DNA from: Peteryoungia rhizophila
GTDB lineage: Bacteria > Pseudomonadota > Alphaproteobacteria > Rhizobiales > Rhizobiaceae
Direction of reading: 5' to 3'
NCBI RefSeq assembly: GCF_004912145.1
Contig: NZ_STGT01000007.1
Location: forward strand, 1 to 64,000
Length of the DNA: 64,000 bases
This document shows positions 18,701 through 26,976 of this stretch, one piece after another (position 1 is the first letter of the stretch; each line of letters starts with the position of its first letter). Under the pieces are notes generated by a model. That model was not told where the DNA came from. It searched no databases and was given only the letters and a program-made list of their open reading frames with translations. Made by a program: the position numbers and the translations under genes.

Positions 18701-19167
18701 GTCATCTGGCAAAAGCACTTGGAGCTCATGTGGGCTACACCGGAACGGACTGGATCCGGCGTTATGAACAGGCGGTCAATACCGAGAAGTGGAGGCGGGA
18801 GAAGGAGGATGTCATCGAGGTTCCGGGGTTGAGCCGTCGGAGTGAGGCTATCTTAAAGCAGCTCGATGGGCTCGACACGTCGGATAAGCCCGCGTTCCTG
18901 AAGAAGATTGTCGAGACGTCGGAGGGGAAGCGGGCGCTTGCGGAGGCAGAGGCCATCACTGACGCGATGAAAGAGCGGTTCGGGACCGACGATCTGCGCA
19001 ACAAGAACCTGGCGGAATTGACGAGGGGGCTGGCGGAGAAGGTGGATCTGGCTCGGGTGGCAGAGGTGGTCCGGGTCGCGTATCGGGCGAAGAACGCGGA
19101 AATGTTCAGACAGCAGGATCTGGTGCGGAGTGAGAGGAAGGGGTTGGGCTTGGGGCTGCGGATGTGA
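15748..19167 (+). CDS. traA: TraA relaxase-helicase (Ti/rhizobial type)
   Basis: A 1139-aa bifunctional protein that nicks oriT and unwinds the transferred strand. The N-terminal MobA/MobL relaxase starts MAIYHCSMKPVSRGGGRSAV, with candidate nucleophile Tyr25 (AYRTASR) and the metal-binding HAPGGDSDIRNIHAH (His126, His138, His140). The RecD-like helicase follows with Walker A GFAGAGKST near residue 424, Walker B ILVIDEAGM, VLVGDHEQLQAIGAG, and motif V/VI TTIHKSQGATVDRAFV and YVAMTRHR. ATG 15748 is chosen because the family begins here and GGAG lies just upstream; the frame is open further upstream through the oriT gap, which would be non-coding. The ORF is uninterrupted, so the relaxase may be functional although the element around it is decayed. 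Confidence 0.95.
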   Translation: MAIYHCSMKPVSRGGGRSAVAAIAYRTASRMINERENVWYDFTRKAGVVRCEIVLPEGSDAKWALDRSALWNAVEFAEKRRDARLAREFEIALPHELNAEQRLALVRAFARDLADRHGAAVDFAIHAPGGDSDIRNIHAHVMMTTRTVGPDGLGEKTLIERENKWLLNHDLPTSHMQLREIRQAWETHANRALMRAGHEVRIDHRSHLERGLEIEPTKHMGVHASAIERRGGSVSRTRIDEEAARRNAELIRQKPEQVLTLITGEKSVFDRYDVARALHRYIDDSQAFRNAFGAVMGSSALVELRKETGGELARYTTREMLEIEHAMAVRADRMSRHSFTQVGSHASRNGSGHGVDRHHVDRALRLQDEALRAMTDGPASQTVEQRTPTSPTGEPRSTRTPGLSEEQRLAVRHVTGPEQIAAVIGFAGAGKSTMLAAARTAWEAQGFRVHGAALAGKAAEGLEESSGILSRTLASWEHSWQAGRAKLGTGDILVIDEAGMVGSRQLGRFVEEVERRGAKLVLVGDHEQLQAIGAGSPFRAIAERIGAVELSEIRRQEQEWQRHASIAFATHRTGEGLSAYADRGQVHFTDNREGARDALVRDYLADRDERPEGSRIALAHRRVDVRAINDAIRFELQARGVLARGETGEAGQGGREGQAQEAHRANREIIYQTNDGRRGFAPGDRIVLLENNRDLGVKNGMLGTVGAVEPDAIQVRLDGAGQNAARLISIPVRSYQSFDHGFATTIHKSQGATVDRAFVMASATMDRHLTYVAMTRHRHAVRLYAARDELKDLKTLTNSLGRSGAKETVLDYTHAFAARRGLGEGIAVRSEIVMGATLHRDGAHRADDRPAAHYGAMGERVRSPADRQPFKTPSWPESRQTGVGQENRVPPLVPAITTYARTVDQVAREEAAQHLERGLETVRWLGAGVFVDRNRFVELVAKTIQQRDGDVSALAEAVAERPEEFGALRGKAGLFGDNRERKEARHLAKALGAHVGYTGTDWIRRYEQAVNTEKWRREKEDVIEVPGLSRRSEAILKQLDGLDTSDKPAFLKKIVETSEGKRALAEAEAITDAMKERFGTDDLRNKNLAELTRGLAEKVDLARVAEVVRVAYRAKNAEMFRQQDLVRSERKGLGLGLRM

Positions 19168-19672
19168 GCCGGTGGCAATCGTATCGGCCAAGGTCCCAGG
19201 CTCAAAAGGACCACGGCAAGGATGCCGAGAAACTCCAGTCCAATGTAGTACTTGCGGTTAATCCGACCGTGGCCTGCCGATGATCTCGTCGCCTATCGCG
19301 CTGCGGTTTTGCACTAGGGCAACGGTAGCCGCTGACAGCGGCAGTCAAGCAGCTCTTGCAAGCTGACGCGTCCAGCCCCCCTGATGCCTGTATAGGTTCT
19401 TTGCCAAATCTATCAAAAAAACTGATCGCTTTGTGAAAAGGTCCCGCATGCCAAGAGCAAGGCAGAAACAACTAGATGAGCATCGGCGTGCAGGCTGGAA
19501 GGCATGTATCTGGTTGCGGCTAAGCCACTTGCGTTAGGTTTCGTAGCTGCGTTCGGGTGAGGGTGCCGGTGTTTTCAAAGGAGAGTGGAAAAAGCGTCAC
19601 ATTCGCTCTTGCGTGGGTGGGGAGTTGCCGCTATGAGACAGCCCGCGCCAACAAGCGCCGACCAGTGTGACC
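19168..19672. other. Intergenic between traA and tRNA-Ser
   Basis: No gene recognised. The bases at 19554-19575 (GGGTGAGGGTGCCGGTGTTT) resemble the flank after LysR copy 1 (5950-5970), suggesting that the LysR-to-tRNA spacer was once continuous here and was split by integration. Confidence 0.45.
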
Positions 19673-19762
19673 GGAGAGGTGGCTGAGTGGTCGAAAGCAC
19701 CGCACTCGAAATGCGGCATACGGGCAACCGTATCGTGGGTTCGAATCCCACCCTCTCCGCCA
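19673..19762 (+). tRNA. tRNA-Ser (anticodon CGA)
   Basis: A 90-nt gene with encoded CCA. Acceptor GGAGAGG pairs with CCTCTCC (19752-19758). The anticodon stem is CCGCA/TGCGG with loop CTCGAAA (anticodon CGA, reads UCG). It has a long variable arm (ATACGGGCAACCGTAT) typical of class II tRNAs, a T loop TTCGAAT and discriminator G. A decayed copy lies at 5992-6080. Confidence 0.97.
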
Positions 19763-20648
19763 CGGCTCCACAAAAGCATTAAAGATTCGCTTCAAGCCTT
19801 TCTGTTTTCTGTGTTTTCGACAGCCTGGCTCCGGCTCGCTACGTTGCGGGTAGAGACACAGCTGTCGTCGCAGAAGCCGCATGCATCGTGGATTCGATGA
19901 TCCGGCCCGCGACCACAATTGAAGACCCGTCCCAGCCCGGACCTTATCTCGCGCTGCACAGGCACCATCTATCTGTTTCAAATAATGCGCGCGGCTGCGT
20001 TCAGGTGAGCCTTGGCTCCCGATCCAACGATGAGGCATGCCTCGTCGCCAGGCAGATGGCTGATCATGCTCGCCTACATTCTGACGATGGCAAACGTGAT
20101 CTGGCGCGCTTAGCGGCGGAAAAGGAAGCCAGATTCTGCCTTGGCTCTACATCCAGACCACCGAGCCCAATCTATTCAAATTAAAGATGGCTGAAAGGCT
20201 GGGTGAGACTTTGCCACCCATACCACCTTTGCAGATGCCAGAACCGGAATCGCGGCCAGAAGAGTGCTGTTTCTCTTCAGTTCCGTCAAAGCCCTTCCAA
20301 TGCCGAGTTCATAGGCGGGCATTTGAGTCGATCGTTCCAGCAATCTCAACAAGCTCGGTGGATGCAAGCCTGTTGAGAAATGACCGCGGATGGCCATTTG
20401 CCATTCTCGATTGCCAGCAGGCAACAGTTGGTTGAGTCGACGGACAATAAATTGTGTGCGCCCCCCGATGTCCTTTTGACACGTGCTTCTGAGACAAATA
20501 GTACACCTGCCGTATGCTGTACAAGGCAGGTAGCTTCTCAGTTACGCGAGCTTTAGGAGTGTAGATGTTTTCGGCGCTAGCACGCCCTCTGCCAGTAAAT
20601 AATAGTTTTTGCGGTGAAGGGCGATGCTTTGATCAGGATGGATGTTGA
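19763..20648. other. Intergenic, mostly empty, with a possible promoter and hairpin
   Basis: No recognisable gene in 886 bases. Overlapping small open frames on both strands near 20176-20435 show no family resemblance. At 20505-20531 there is a 7-bp inverted repeat (ACCTGCC, GGCAGGT), just after a promoter-like pair. Confidence 0.45.
20476..20504 (+). promoter_or_regulatory. Possible sigma-70-type promoter upstream of ugd
   Basis: TTGACA (20476-20481) with 17-bp spacing to TAGTAC (20499-20504), about 145 bases before the ugd start. The -10 match is only partial and the assignment is tentative. Confidence 0.35.
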
Positions 20649-21956
20649 ATGCGCATAGTGATGATCGGTTCGGGTTATGTCGGCCTGGTGTCGGGAGCCT
20701 GTCTGGCGGACTTCGGTCACGAGGTGATCTGTGTCGACAAGTCGACGGAAAAGGTCGAGGCCCTGGAGCGCGGTGAAGTGCCGATCTTCGAGCCTGGGCT
20801 GGAGGCGATCATCGCCCATAACCGCGCCTCCGGCCGCCTGAGTTTCTCGCTCGATCTCGCCGGTCCCGTTGCAAACGCCGATGTCGTCTTCATCGCGGTC
20901 GGCACGCCGTCTCGCCGAGGCGACGGTCATGCCGACCTCACTTACGTCTACGCCGCCGCCCGCGAGATCGCCGCAGCCGTGACCGGCTTCACGGTCGTCG
21001 TGACGAAGTCCACGGTGCCTGTCGGCACCGGCGACGAGATCGAGCGCATCTTCCGTGAGGAATTCCCGGACAAGGACATCGCCGTCGTCTCGAACCCGGA
21101 ATTCCTGCGCGAAGGGGCGGCCATTACCGACTTCAAGCGCCCGGACCGCATCGTCATCGGCACGAGTGAAGAGCGTGCCACCGAACTGATGCGTGAGGTC
21201 TACCGCCCGCTCTATCTCAACGAGGCACCGCTTTATTTCTGCGAACGCCGCACTTCCGAGCTGATCAAATACGCGGCGAACGCCTTCCTCGCGATGAAGA
21301 TCACCTTCATCAACGAGATCGCCGATCTCTGCGAGCATATCGGCGCGGATGTGCAGAAGGTCGCCAAGGGCATCGGCATGGACAAGCGCATCGGCGACAA
21401 GTTCCTGCATGCCGGTCCCGGCTATGGCGGCTCCTGCTTCCCGAAGGATACGTTGGCGCTGGTCAAGACGGCTCAGGACTATGGCAGCCCGATGCGGCTG
21501 ATCGAGACGACGGTCGCCATCAACGATACCCGAAAGCGGGCCATGGGCCGCAAGGTGATCGCCGCCTGTGACGGCACTGTGCGTGGCAAGAAGATCGCCG
21601 TGCTCGGCCTCACCTTCAAGCCGAACACCGACGACATGCGCGATGCACCCGCGATCACCATCGTCCAGGCGCTGCTCGACGGCGGTGCAGACGTGCATGT
21701 CTTCGACCCCGAGGGCATGGAGGCGGCCAAGGCCGTGCTCGGGCCCGTGACCTATGGCAAGAACCCTTACGAGATCGCGACCGACGCCGAGGCGATCGTC
21801 GTCGTCACCGAATGGGACGAGTTCCGCGCGCTCGATTTCCGCCGCCTGAAGCAGGAGATGAAGGCGCCCGTCATCGTCGATCTGCGCAACATCTACAAGC
21901 CGGAGGAGATGGAGAAATACGGCTTCAGCCATGTCCCAATCGGCAAGCGGTCGTGA
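20649..21956 (+). CDS. ugd: UDP-glucose 6-dehydrogenase
   Basis: Oxidises UDP-glucose to UDP-glucuronate in the cytoplasm, a precursor for acidic polysaccharides (known as rkpK in Sinorhizobium). The 435-aa protein has the N-terminal Rossmann motif MRIVMIGSGYVGLVSGACLA and the active-site Cys in GPGYGGSCFPKDTLAL. The central dimer region contains ELIKYAANAFLAMKI, and the C-terminal UDP-binding domain starts VLGLTFKPNTDDMRDAPAI. Length and motifs are all normal. It is the first gene of the polysaccharide region but is separated from the exporter genes by an IS3 remnant. Confidence 0.95.
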   Translation: MRIVMIGSGYVGLVSGACLADFGHEVICVDKSTEKVEALERGEVPIFEPGLEAIIAHNRASGRLSFSLDLAGPVANADVVFIAVGTPSRRGDGHADLTYVYAAAREIAAAVTGFTVVVTKSTVPVGTGDEIERIFREEFPDKDIAVVSNPEFLREGAAITDFKRPDRIVIGTSEERATELMREVYRPLYLNEAPLYFCERRTSELIKYAANAFLAMKITFINEIADLCEHIGADVQKVAKGIGMDKRIGDKFLHAGPGYGGSCFPKDTLALVKTAQDYGSPMRLIETTVAINDTRKRAMGRKVIAACDGTVRGKKIAVLGLTFKPNTDDMRDAPAITIVQALLDGGADVHVFDPEGMEAAKAVLGPVTYGKNPYEIATDAEAIVVVTEWDEFRALDFRRLKQEMKAPVIVDLRNIYKPEEMEKYGFSHVPIGKRS

Positions 21957-22122
21957 CGGTTCAACCCTAAGCTTTGTAGGCGTTGCGCATGTGTCCGCCT
22001 AAACGTACTTAGGCGCTGCCGCGGAGCAGCGACGAAGTTGAATGTGCGCAGATGAGCTGGAGTGGGTGGACTAGGGAAGCTAGCCCTTAAGGTTGGAGTT
22101 GCCCCTTAAAAACCGGACAGGA

Positions 22123-22700
22123 TCAGGTTTCTGTTTGACGGTTTAAGAACTCACGAGGCGAGCGATACCCCAATGCCTTGTGCGGGTGAAGGGTATTATA
22201 GTGTTCGAACCATGAGGGCAGTTGCGCGATGACGGTTGCGGCGTCTGGTCGAGGGTTCACTGAGACGTAATCGCGCTTGATTGTTTTGACGAAAGCCTCT
22301 GCCATCCCTTTGGATTGGGGGCTGCGAATGGGCGTGGAGCACGGCTCCAAGCCGATATCGATAAGCAGTGACCTGGTGTCCTTTGCGATGAAGCAGGAGC
22401 CGTTGTCAGTCAGCCATTCAATTGGCTTTGGAAGGGTGTTGATGAGACCGAAGCGGTTCTCCATAGCCGTAATGACCAGGTCCTGGACGTCGTCACTTTT
22501 GATACCCTCTGTTGTCGCGACATGGGCAATGGCTTCGCGATCACAGCAGTCGAGCGCGAACGCAACGCCGACCTTCTCCTTGTTGTCGCAGCCGATCTCG
22601 AAGCCGTCTGAACACCAGTGAACTGCCCCCCAGCGCAGATTGGATTGCTCAACGGCAACGCGGCTATCGTGGCGACGGTCCGCCCCCTGGTTTAACCAGC
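22123..22700 (-). pseudogene. IS3-family transposase OrfB, 3' part only
   Basis: The continuous frame encodes RWGAVHWCSDGFEIGCDN, FALDCCDREAIAH, PIEWLTDNGSCFIAKDTR, SPQSKGMAEAFVKTIKRDYV and the end HPHKALGYRSPREFL. This is the DDE catalytic core of IS3-family OrfB proteins, with the second Asp (DNGS) and Glu (MAEAF). OrfA and the N-terminal third of OrfB are missing at the high-coordinate side. The probable IS end lies at about 22100 (CCTTAAAAACCGGACAGGAT). It sits just upstream of the Wzm gene, so the exporter's original promoter region may have been replaced. Confidence 0.85.
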
Positions 22701-22758
22701 CTAATGCCCTTGCTCTGTGGCGTGCGGTCCGATATTCGACACCGCATCCTGATCGACC

Positions 22759-23553
22759 ATGGCGGTAACAATGAGCCTCTGGCGCCGAATAAGACCAATT
22801 CTCTCCTTAACCTTACGCTTTTTCCACATCAGCTCAATCGAGGCGCGGAATCAGCATAGTGGCACGCGACTTGGGTTGCTCTGGACGCCACTTGCAGCGA
22901 TCATTTTCTCTGCGGTTCTCGCACTCGTTTTTCGCCATTCCGACACTGTTTCTGGGGCCGATTTTTTCTTGTATGTGTTCTGCGGCTATGTTTTCTGGGG
23001 TTTTGTATCGGACAGTCTGACAGGCTCGACCAACGTTATCCAGTCGCAGCTCGAGTTCGCGGTTCATAATAATCTTAGTGTACTTGGTCTGTTTGCGAAG
23101 GCCCTGGTGGACCGCCTCTTCGAGTACTTCATGAATGTCGGTGTGCTAGTCGTCATGATTCTCGTGCTACGGCCATCGGATTTCTCCATGACGATTTTGC
23201 TCTTCCCGGCGTTTCTGGGGCTTATTGTTTTGGCATCGCTAGGCGGGTCCTATCTGATAAACATCGGCACCATTCTTTATCCAGACATGAAGACTGGGGT
23301 GCAGGTCGGTGCTCGCTTTATGTTCTTCGCTTCGCCAGTTTTCTGGAGCGCGGAGGCCTCGCATGGGGCGCGTGCCCTGCTTGTTACCTATAATCCTGTG
23401 GCATACTACCTTACTGCTGGACGCCAGGTGTTCGGCTTGCAGCCATTCGAACCTTTTGTCTGGCTCGTTATGGCTGTAACCTCCATGTTGGTAGCAGTAC
23501 TGGGCTATCTTGCTTTCGTCGCTTCCCAAGATTTCGTACGGAACTTCAAATAA
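22759..23553 (+). CDS. wzm: ABC-2 type polysaccharide export permease (Wzm/KpsM-like)
   Basis: A 264-aa inner-membrane protein with six predicted membrane helices and the polysaccharide/polyol-phosphate exporter pattern (LGLLWTPLAAIIFSAVLALVF near the N terminus, NPVAYYLTAGRQ near the C terminus). With the ATPase one base downstream it would flip a completed undecaprenyl-linked O-antigen or capsule chain to the periplasm. The ATG at 22759 is used; the ATG five codons on (MSLWRRIRP) is also possible, and the first codons lie close to the IS3 remnant. Expression may be affected by that insertion. Confidence 0.88.
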   Translation: MAVTMSLWRRIRPILSLTLRFFHISSIEARNQHSGTRLGLLWTPLAAIIFSAVLALVFRHSDTVSGADFFLYVFCGYVFWGFVSDSLTGSTNVIQSQLEFAVHNNLSVLGLFAKALVDRLFEYFMNVGVLVVMILVLRPSDFSMTILLFPAFLGLIVLASLGGSYLINIGTILYPDMKTGVQVGARFMFFASPVFWSAEASHGARALLVTYNPVAYYLTAGRQVFGLQPFEPFVWLVMAVTSMLVAVLGYLAFVASQDFVRNFK

Positions 23554-23554
23554 G

Positions 23555-24328
23555 ATGGCGAAGATCGAAATTAAAAATGTGAGCGTCAACTACTTTCTGC
23601 GGAAGCGTGGAGATCTGAACAAGTTGACAGAGCGTGGTGCTGTTGGTGCAGAGATCTTAATTGGTAACAGGTTTCTTGAGGTGGCAGCGCTGAAAGACGT
23701 AAGCGTTGCTATTCGAGATGGTGACCGTGTGGGTCTGGTCGGGATCAACGGTTCGGGGAAGTCGACGCTGCTGAAGCTCTGCGCAGGCGCGCTTGGGCAT
23801 CAATCCGGCCGCGTCATAATTGAAGGCAAGGTTAGCCCGCAGTTCAAGCTTGGAGCAGGTCTCCAGAACAAGCTATCTGGCCGGCAGAATGCGGAACTGA
23901 AGTGCCTCTACATGGGCGTGCCGCAAGGCTCTTTGAAACGTCTTGTTGACGACGTGAAGGAGATTTCGGGGCTCGGCGGGTACTTCGAACTGCCTCTTCA
24001 TAGCTATTCGGCTGGAATGCGATCTCGCTTGGTGATGAGCTTACTACGGCTCGTGCGGGGCGAAATTCTCATAATGGATGAGTGGATCAATGCGGTTGAC
24101 CCCTCTTTGCACGCCACCGTCGGAGGGCTGCAGGCGCAATTGATCGAGCGGGCAAAGATACTCTTGCTGGCGAGCCATTCTCGACGAGTGCTTGAGGAAT
24201 GGGTGGATCGGTTGATTTGGCTTGATAATGGTCGCATTCGGGCCGATGGCCCCATTCGGGAAGTATATGCAGAGTATCAGGCGTGGCTTGACGTGCGGGG
24301 GCATAGCACAGAGGGGTCTCCAGACTGA
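23555..24328 (+). CDS. wzt: ABC exporter ATPase (Wzt/KpsT-like)
   Basis: A 257-aa nucleotide-binding subunit of a polysaccharide exporter. It has Walker A GINGSGKST, the family-typical signature LHSYSAGMRSRLVMS (YSxGM instead of LSGGQ) and Walker B EILIMDEW. It lacks the extra C-terminal carbohydrate-binding domain of E. coli O9a-type Wzt, so chain recognition would follow the KpsT-like or terminally unmodified mode. The start codon lies one base after the wzm stop (TAAGATG), so the two are co-translated. The catalytic Glu after Walker B is present (DEW); W replaces the usual P. Confidence 0.9.
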   Translation: MAKIEIKNVSVNYFLRKRGDLNKLTERGAVGAEILIGNRFLEVAALKDVSVAIRDGDRVGLVGINGSGKSTLLKLCAGALGHQSGRVIIEGKVSPQFKLGAGLQNKLSGRQNAELKCLYMGVPQGSLKRLVDDVKEISGLGGYFELPLHSYSAGMRSRLVMSLLRLVRGEILIMDEWINAVDPSLHATVGGLQAQLIERAKILLLASHSRRVLEEWVDRLIWLDNGRIRADGPIREVYAEYQAWLDVRGHSTEGSPD

Positions 24329-24717
24329 TGACTGCGTAGCACGGGTTAAAGGCGCCCGATGCGGCGTGGGCCACTTGGTGTAATTTCCGATCGATGGCTG
24401 TGGCCGTCCATGAGCTATGGTATCTCGTCCCCAGTTTTCTGTCTCCTCCAGAGTGGTAGAGGAGACGGCTTTTCGGCGTCGGTTCTCCACGAGACAATAT
24501 GGAGGGGGTGTCCCGCACTCAAATGGAGCAAGGCCACCAATCCACTAACATTTAAATCGACCCACTCAGATTGGATTGATCAGCAGCGTAACGTAGGTAT
24601 AGGTGATCGCGGTGAAGGTCCGTCGTCACGTAATCCAACGCCGGTTGCACGGCGAGCCAAAAATGCAAGCCGAAGCATATCACTTGCAATCTGAGTTCAT
24701 CCAGTATGGAAGAGTTT
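24329..24717. other. Intergenic, no gene recognised
   Basis: 389 bases between the exporter ATPase and the NeuB fusion. No ORF of note. It may hold the promoter of the nonulosonate genes, but no convincing -35/-10 pair was found. Confidence 0.4.
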
Positions 24718-26976
24718 ATGATAATTGAAAGAAATACCGGAAAGTATCGCGTTTTCTCCGAGGAATCCCTTCGAATTGCTCTTGAAAAAATTTCGAGCAA
24801 CAAGTCGGGATACCTGGTTGCTCTCTCTTCAGACGGACGGGTTGAGGGGATTATTACGGACGGCGATATTCGGCGTTGGTTGTCCAAGGTGGACGTTATC
24901 GACCTCAATGTTCCTGCCATAAGTATTGCAAATACCGAATACGTCAGCATGCCGTACGATACGCCGCGAAGCGAGGTGGCGAAGCGTCTCGACAGTCGGG
25001 TTCGGATCATCCCGCTTGTTGATGAGGGGAAGCACCTCGTAGCGATCGCCCGCACCGGGCATGCGGACTTGACGATTGGCAAGCACCAGATTGGTGAAAG
25101 TCAGCCTGTCTTCATTATCGCTGAGATCGGCAACAACCACAATGGCGACGTGCAACTTGCCAAACACCTGGTTGATTTGGCGATTGAGGCGGGCGCCGAT
25201 TGCGCCAAGTTCCAGATGCGCGACATGGAAACGCTTTACGTTTCGAGGGGCAACGCCTCGAACGCTGCGCAGGACCTAGGAGCTCAATACACGCTCGATC
25301 TACTTGCCAAATATAATCTTAGCCGTGAAAAACTATTCGAAATTTTCGACTATTGTAAAGCAAAGGGTATCGAACCGCTTTGCACGCCGTGGGACGAAGT
25401 CTCTCTTGACGCGCTCGAAGAATATGGCATGAACGGCTACAAAGTCGCCTCGGCGGATCTTACCAACCATAGCTTGCTTCGGAAGATGGCCAAAACTGGC
25501 AAGACGCTGATTTGCTCTACGGGTATGGCGAGTGAAGCCGAAATCCGGGCGTCAGTTGAACTGCTTCGTGCGGAGGGCGCGCCCTTCGCTCTTCTGCACG
25601 TTAATTCGACCTATCCGACTCCGTATAAGGACGTGAACCTCAATTATCTTCCCCGCCTCGCCGAAATTGCGGACTGTCCCGTTGGCTACTCCGGCCACGA
25701 ACGCGGTGGTTTTGTGCCTGTCGCTGCGGTGGCTTTGGGCGCGAAAGTAGTTGAGAAGCACTTTACCATTGATCGTTCGATGGAAGGCAACGATCACAAA
25801 GTGTCCTTGCTTCCCGAAGAATTTAAGGAAATGGTCCACGCTGTCCGATCAACTGAACTTGCGCTGGGTACTAACGGAGAGCGTGTGGTTACCCAAGGCG
25901 AAATGATGAACCGAGAAGTGCTGGCCAAGAGCCTGCACGCTTCGCGCGACATCGAGGCCGGGCAAATTATATTGGCTGCCGATGTATTAGTTCAAAGCCC
26001 GGGACAGGGGCTTCAGCCAAACCGCATGGGCGACCTGATCGGCAAGATCGCAAATCGAGACATCAAATCGGGTACACCGTTCTTCCCAACTGATTTAGAA
26101 GACAATGCATCCAAGGCGCGCGATTACAATTTCCCGCGCACTTGGGGTATTCCGGTACGCTGGCACGACTACCGGAAGATGCTGGAAGCCACGAACCTTT
26201 CCATGCTCGAGTATCACCTTTCTTACAAGGACATGGACGAGAACCTTGAAGACTGGTTCGATGAAGTGCTCGACATAGACTTCACCGTGCACGCCCCGGA
26301 ACTCTTTGCGGGCGATCACATTCTGGATCTTTCATCTTACGACGAGGAATACCGCAACCGCTCCATCGTAGAACTTCAGCGTGTTTGCGACGTTACCCGG
26401 AGACTCAAGATATGGCACGGCCGCTCTAGTACACCGGTGATCATAACCAATATGGGTGGTTTCCGGACGGAAGGCTTCCTTCCCAAAGAGGAGCGTGATC
26501 GTCTCTATGCCCGAATGGAAGAAGCACTGTCACAGATTAATTCCGACGGCGTGGAAATCATTCCGCAGACAATGCCGCCTTTTCCGTGGCATTTTGGTGG
26601 GCAGAGCCACCACAATTTGTTCATGGATCCTGACGAAATTGCCGCTTTCTGCGAGCGTAACGGTATGCGCATATGCTTAGACGTTTCGCACTCGCAGCTC
26701 GCCTGCAACTTCCACGACTGGTCGATGGCGGAATTCTGCCGAAAGGTAGGTCCGTACACCGCGCATCTGCATATAGTAGATGCAAAGGGTGTTGACGGAG
26801 AAGGCCTTCAGATTGGAGAGGGTGATATGGATTTTGGCGCTATTGCCGGCATTCTCAATGAAACCTGCCCTAACGCCACTTTCGTACCGGAAATCTGGCA
26901 GGGCCACAAGAATAGTGGTGCCGGGTTCTGGTTTGCCTTGGACAAGCTCGAAGAATGGTTCGGGGCCAAGGAATGA
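24718..26976 (+). CDS. Four-domain CBS - NeuB synthase - SAF - TIM-barrel fusion protein
   Basis: A 752-aa fusion. Domains: a CBS pair (about 1-116, IEGIITDGDIRRWL-type repeat); a NeuB/SpsE nonulosonate synthase barrel (about 131-376) with VFIIAEIGNNHNGD, KFQMRD, CTPWDE, YKVASADLTN, STGMAS, LLHVNSTYPTP and EKHFTIDRSMEGNDH; a SAF/antifreeze-like domain (about 400-460, KSLHASRDIEAGQII); and a C-terminal xylose isomerase/AP-endonuclease-2-like barrel (about 474-752, FTVHAPELF, HIVDAKGVDGEG). NeuB enzymes condense phosphoenolpyruvate with a hexosamine to make sialic-acid-like sugars. The usual LSDHT motif reads YSGHERG here, so the acceptor may differ. ATG 24718 is preferred over 24706, because GGAAGAG then serves as ribosome-binding site. 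It overlaps the next gene by 4 bp (ATGA). Confidence 0.88.
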   Translation: MIIERNTGKYRVFSEESLRIALEKISSNKSGYLVALSSDGRVEGIITDGDIRRWLSKVDVIDLNVPAISIANTEYVSMPYDTPRSEVAKRLDSRVRIIPLVDEGKHLVAIARTGHADLTIGKHQIGESQPVFIIAEIGNNHNGDVQLAKHLVDLAIEAGADCAKFQMRDMETLYVSRGNASNAAQDLGAQYTLDLLAKYNLSREKLFEIFDYCKAKGIEPLCTPWDEVSLDALEEYGMNGYKVASADLTNHSLLRKMAKTGKTLICSTGMASEAEIRASVELLRAEGAPFALLHVNSTYPTPYKDVNLNYLPRLAEIADCPVGYSGHERGGFVPVAAVALGAKVVEKHFTIDRSMEGNDHKVSLLPEEFKEMVHAVRSTELALGTNGERVVTQGEMMNREVLAKSLHASRDIEAGQIILAADVLVQSPGQGLQPNRMGDLIGKIANRDIKSGTPFFPTDLEDNASKARDYNFPRTWGIPVRWHDYRKMLEATNLSMLEYHLSYKDMDENLEDWFDEVLDIDFTVHAPELFAGDHILDLSSYDEEYRNRSIVELQRVCDVTRRLKIWHGRSSTPVIITNMGGFRTEGFLPKEERDRLYARMEEALSQINSDGVEIIPQTMPPFPWHFGGQSHHNLFMDPDEIAAFCERNGMRICLDVSHSQLACNFHDWSMAEFCRKVGPYTAHLHIVDAKGVDGEGLQIGEGDMDFGAIAGILNETCPNATFVPEIWQGHKNSGAGFWFALDKLEEWFGAKE

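Larger units (their letters stand above)
5992..19762 (+). mobile_element. Degenerate integrative/mobilizable element between two tRNA-Ser copies
   Basis: About 13.8 kb bounded by a decayed tRNA-Ser copy and an intact tRNA-Ser(CGA) in the same orientation, the usual arrangement left by integration at a tRNA gene. Inside are TraG, TraD, a likely oriT and TraA, plus cargo (serralysin, small membrane proteins) and many gene fragments. No integrase and no mating-pair-formation genes were found inside, so at best it is mobilizable in trans. The boundaries are inferred from the tRNA copies. Confidence 0.55.

Noticed and set aside
19575..20038. Several open frames across and around tRNA-Ser on the minus strand
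   Set aside because: They run through the tRNA gene itself and show repetitive shadow translations; no coding evidence.
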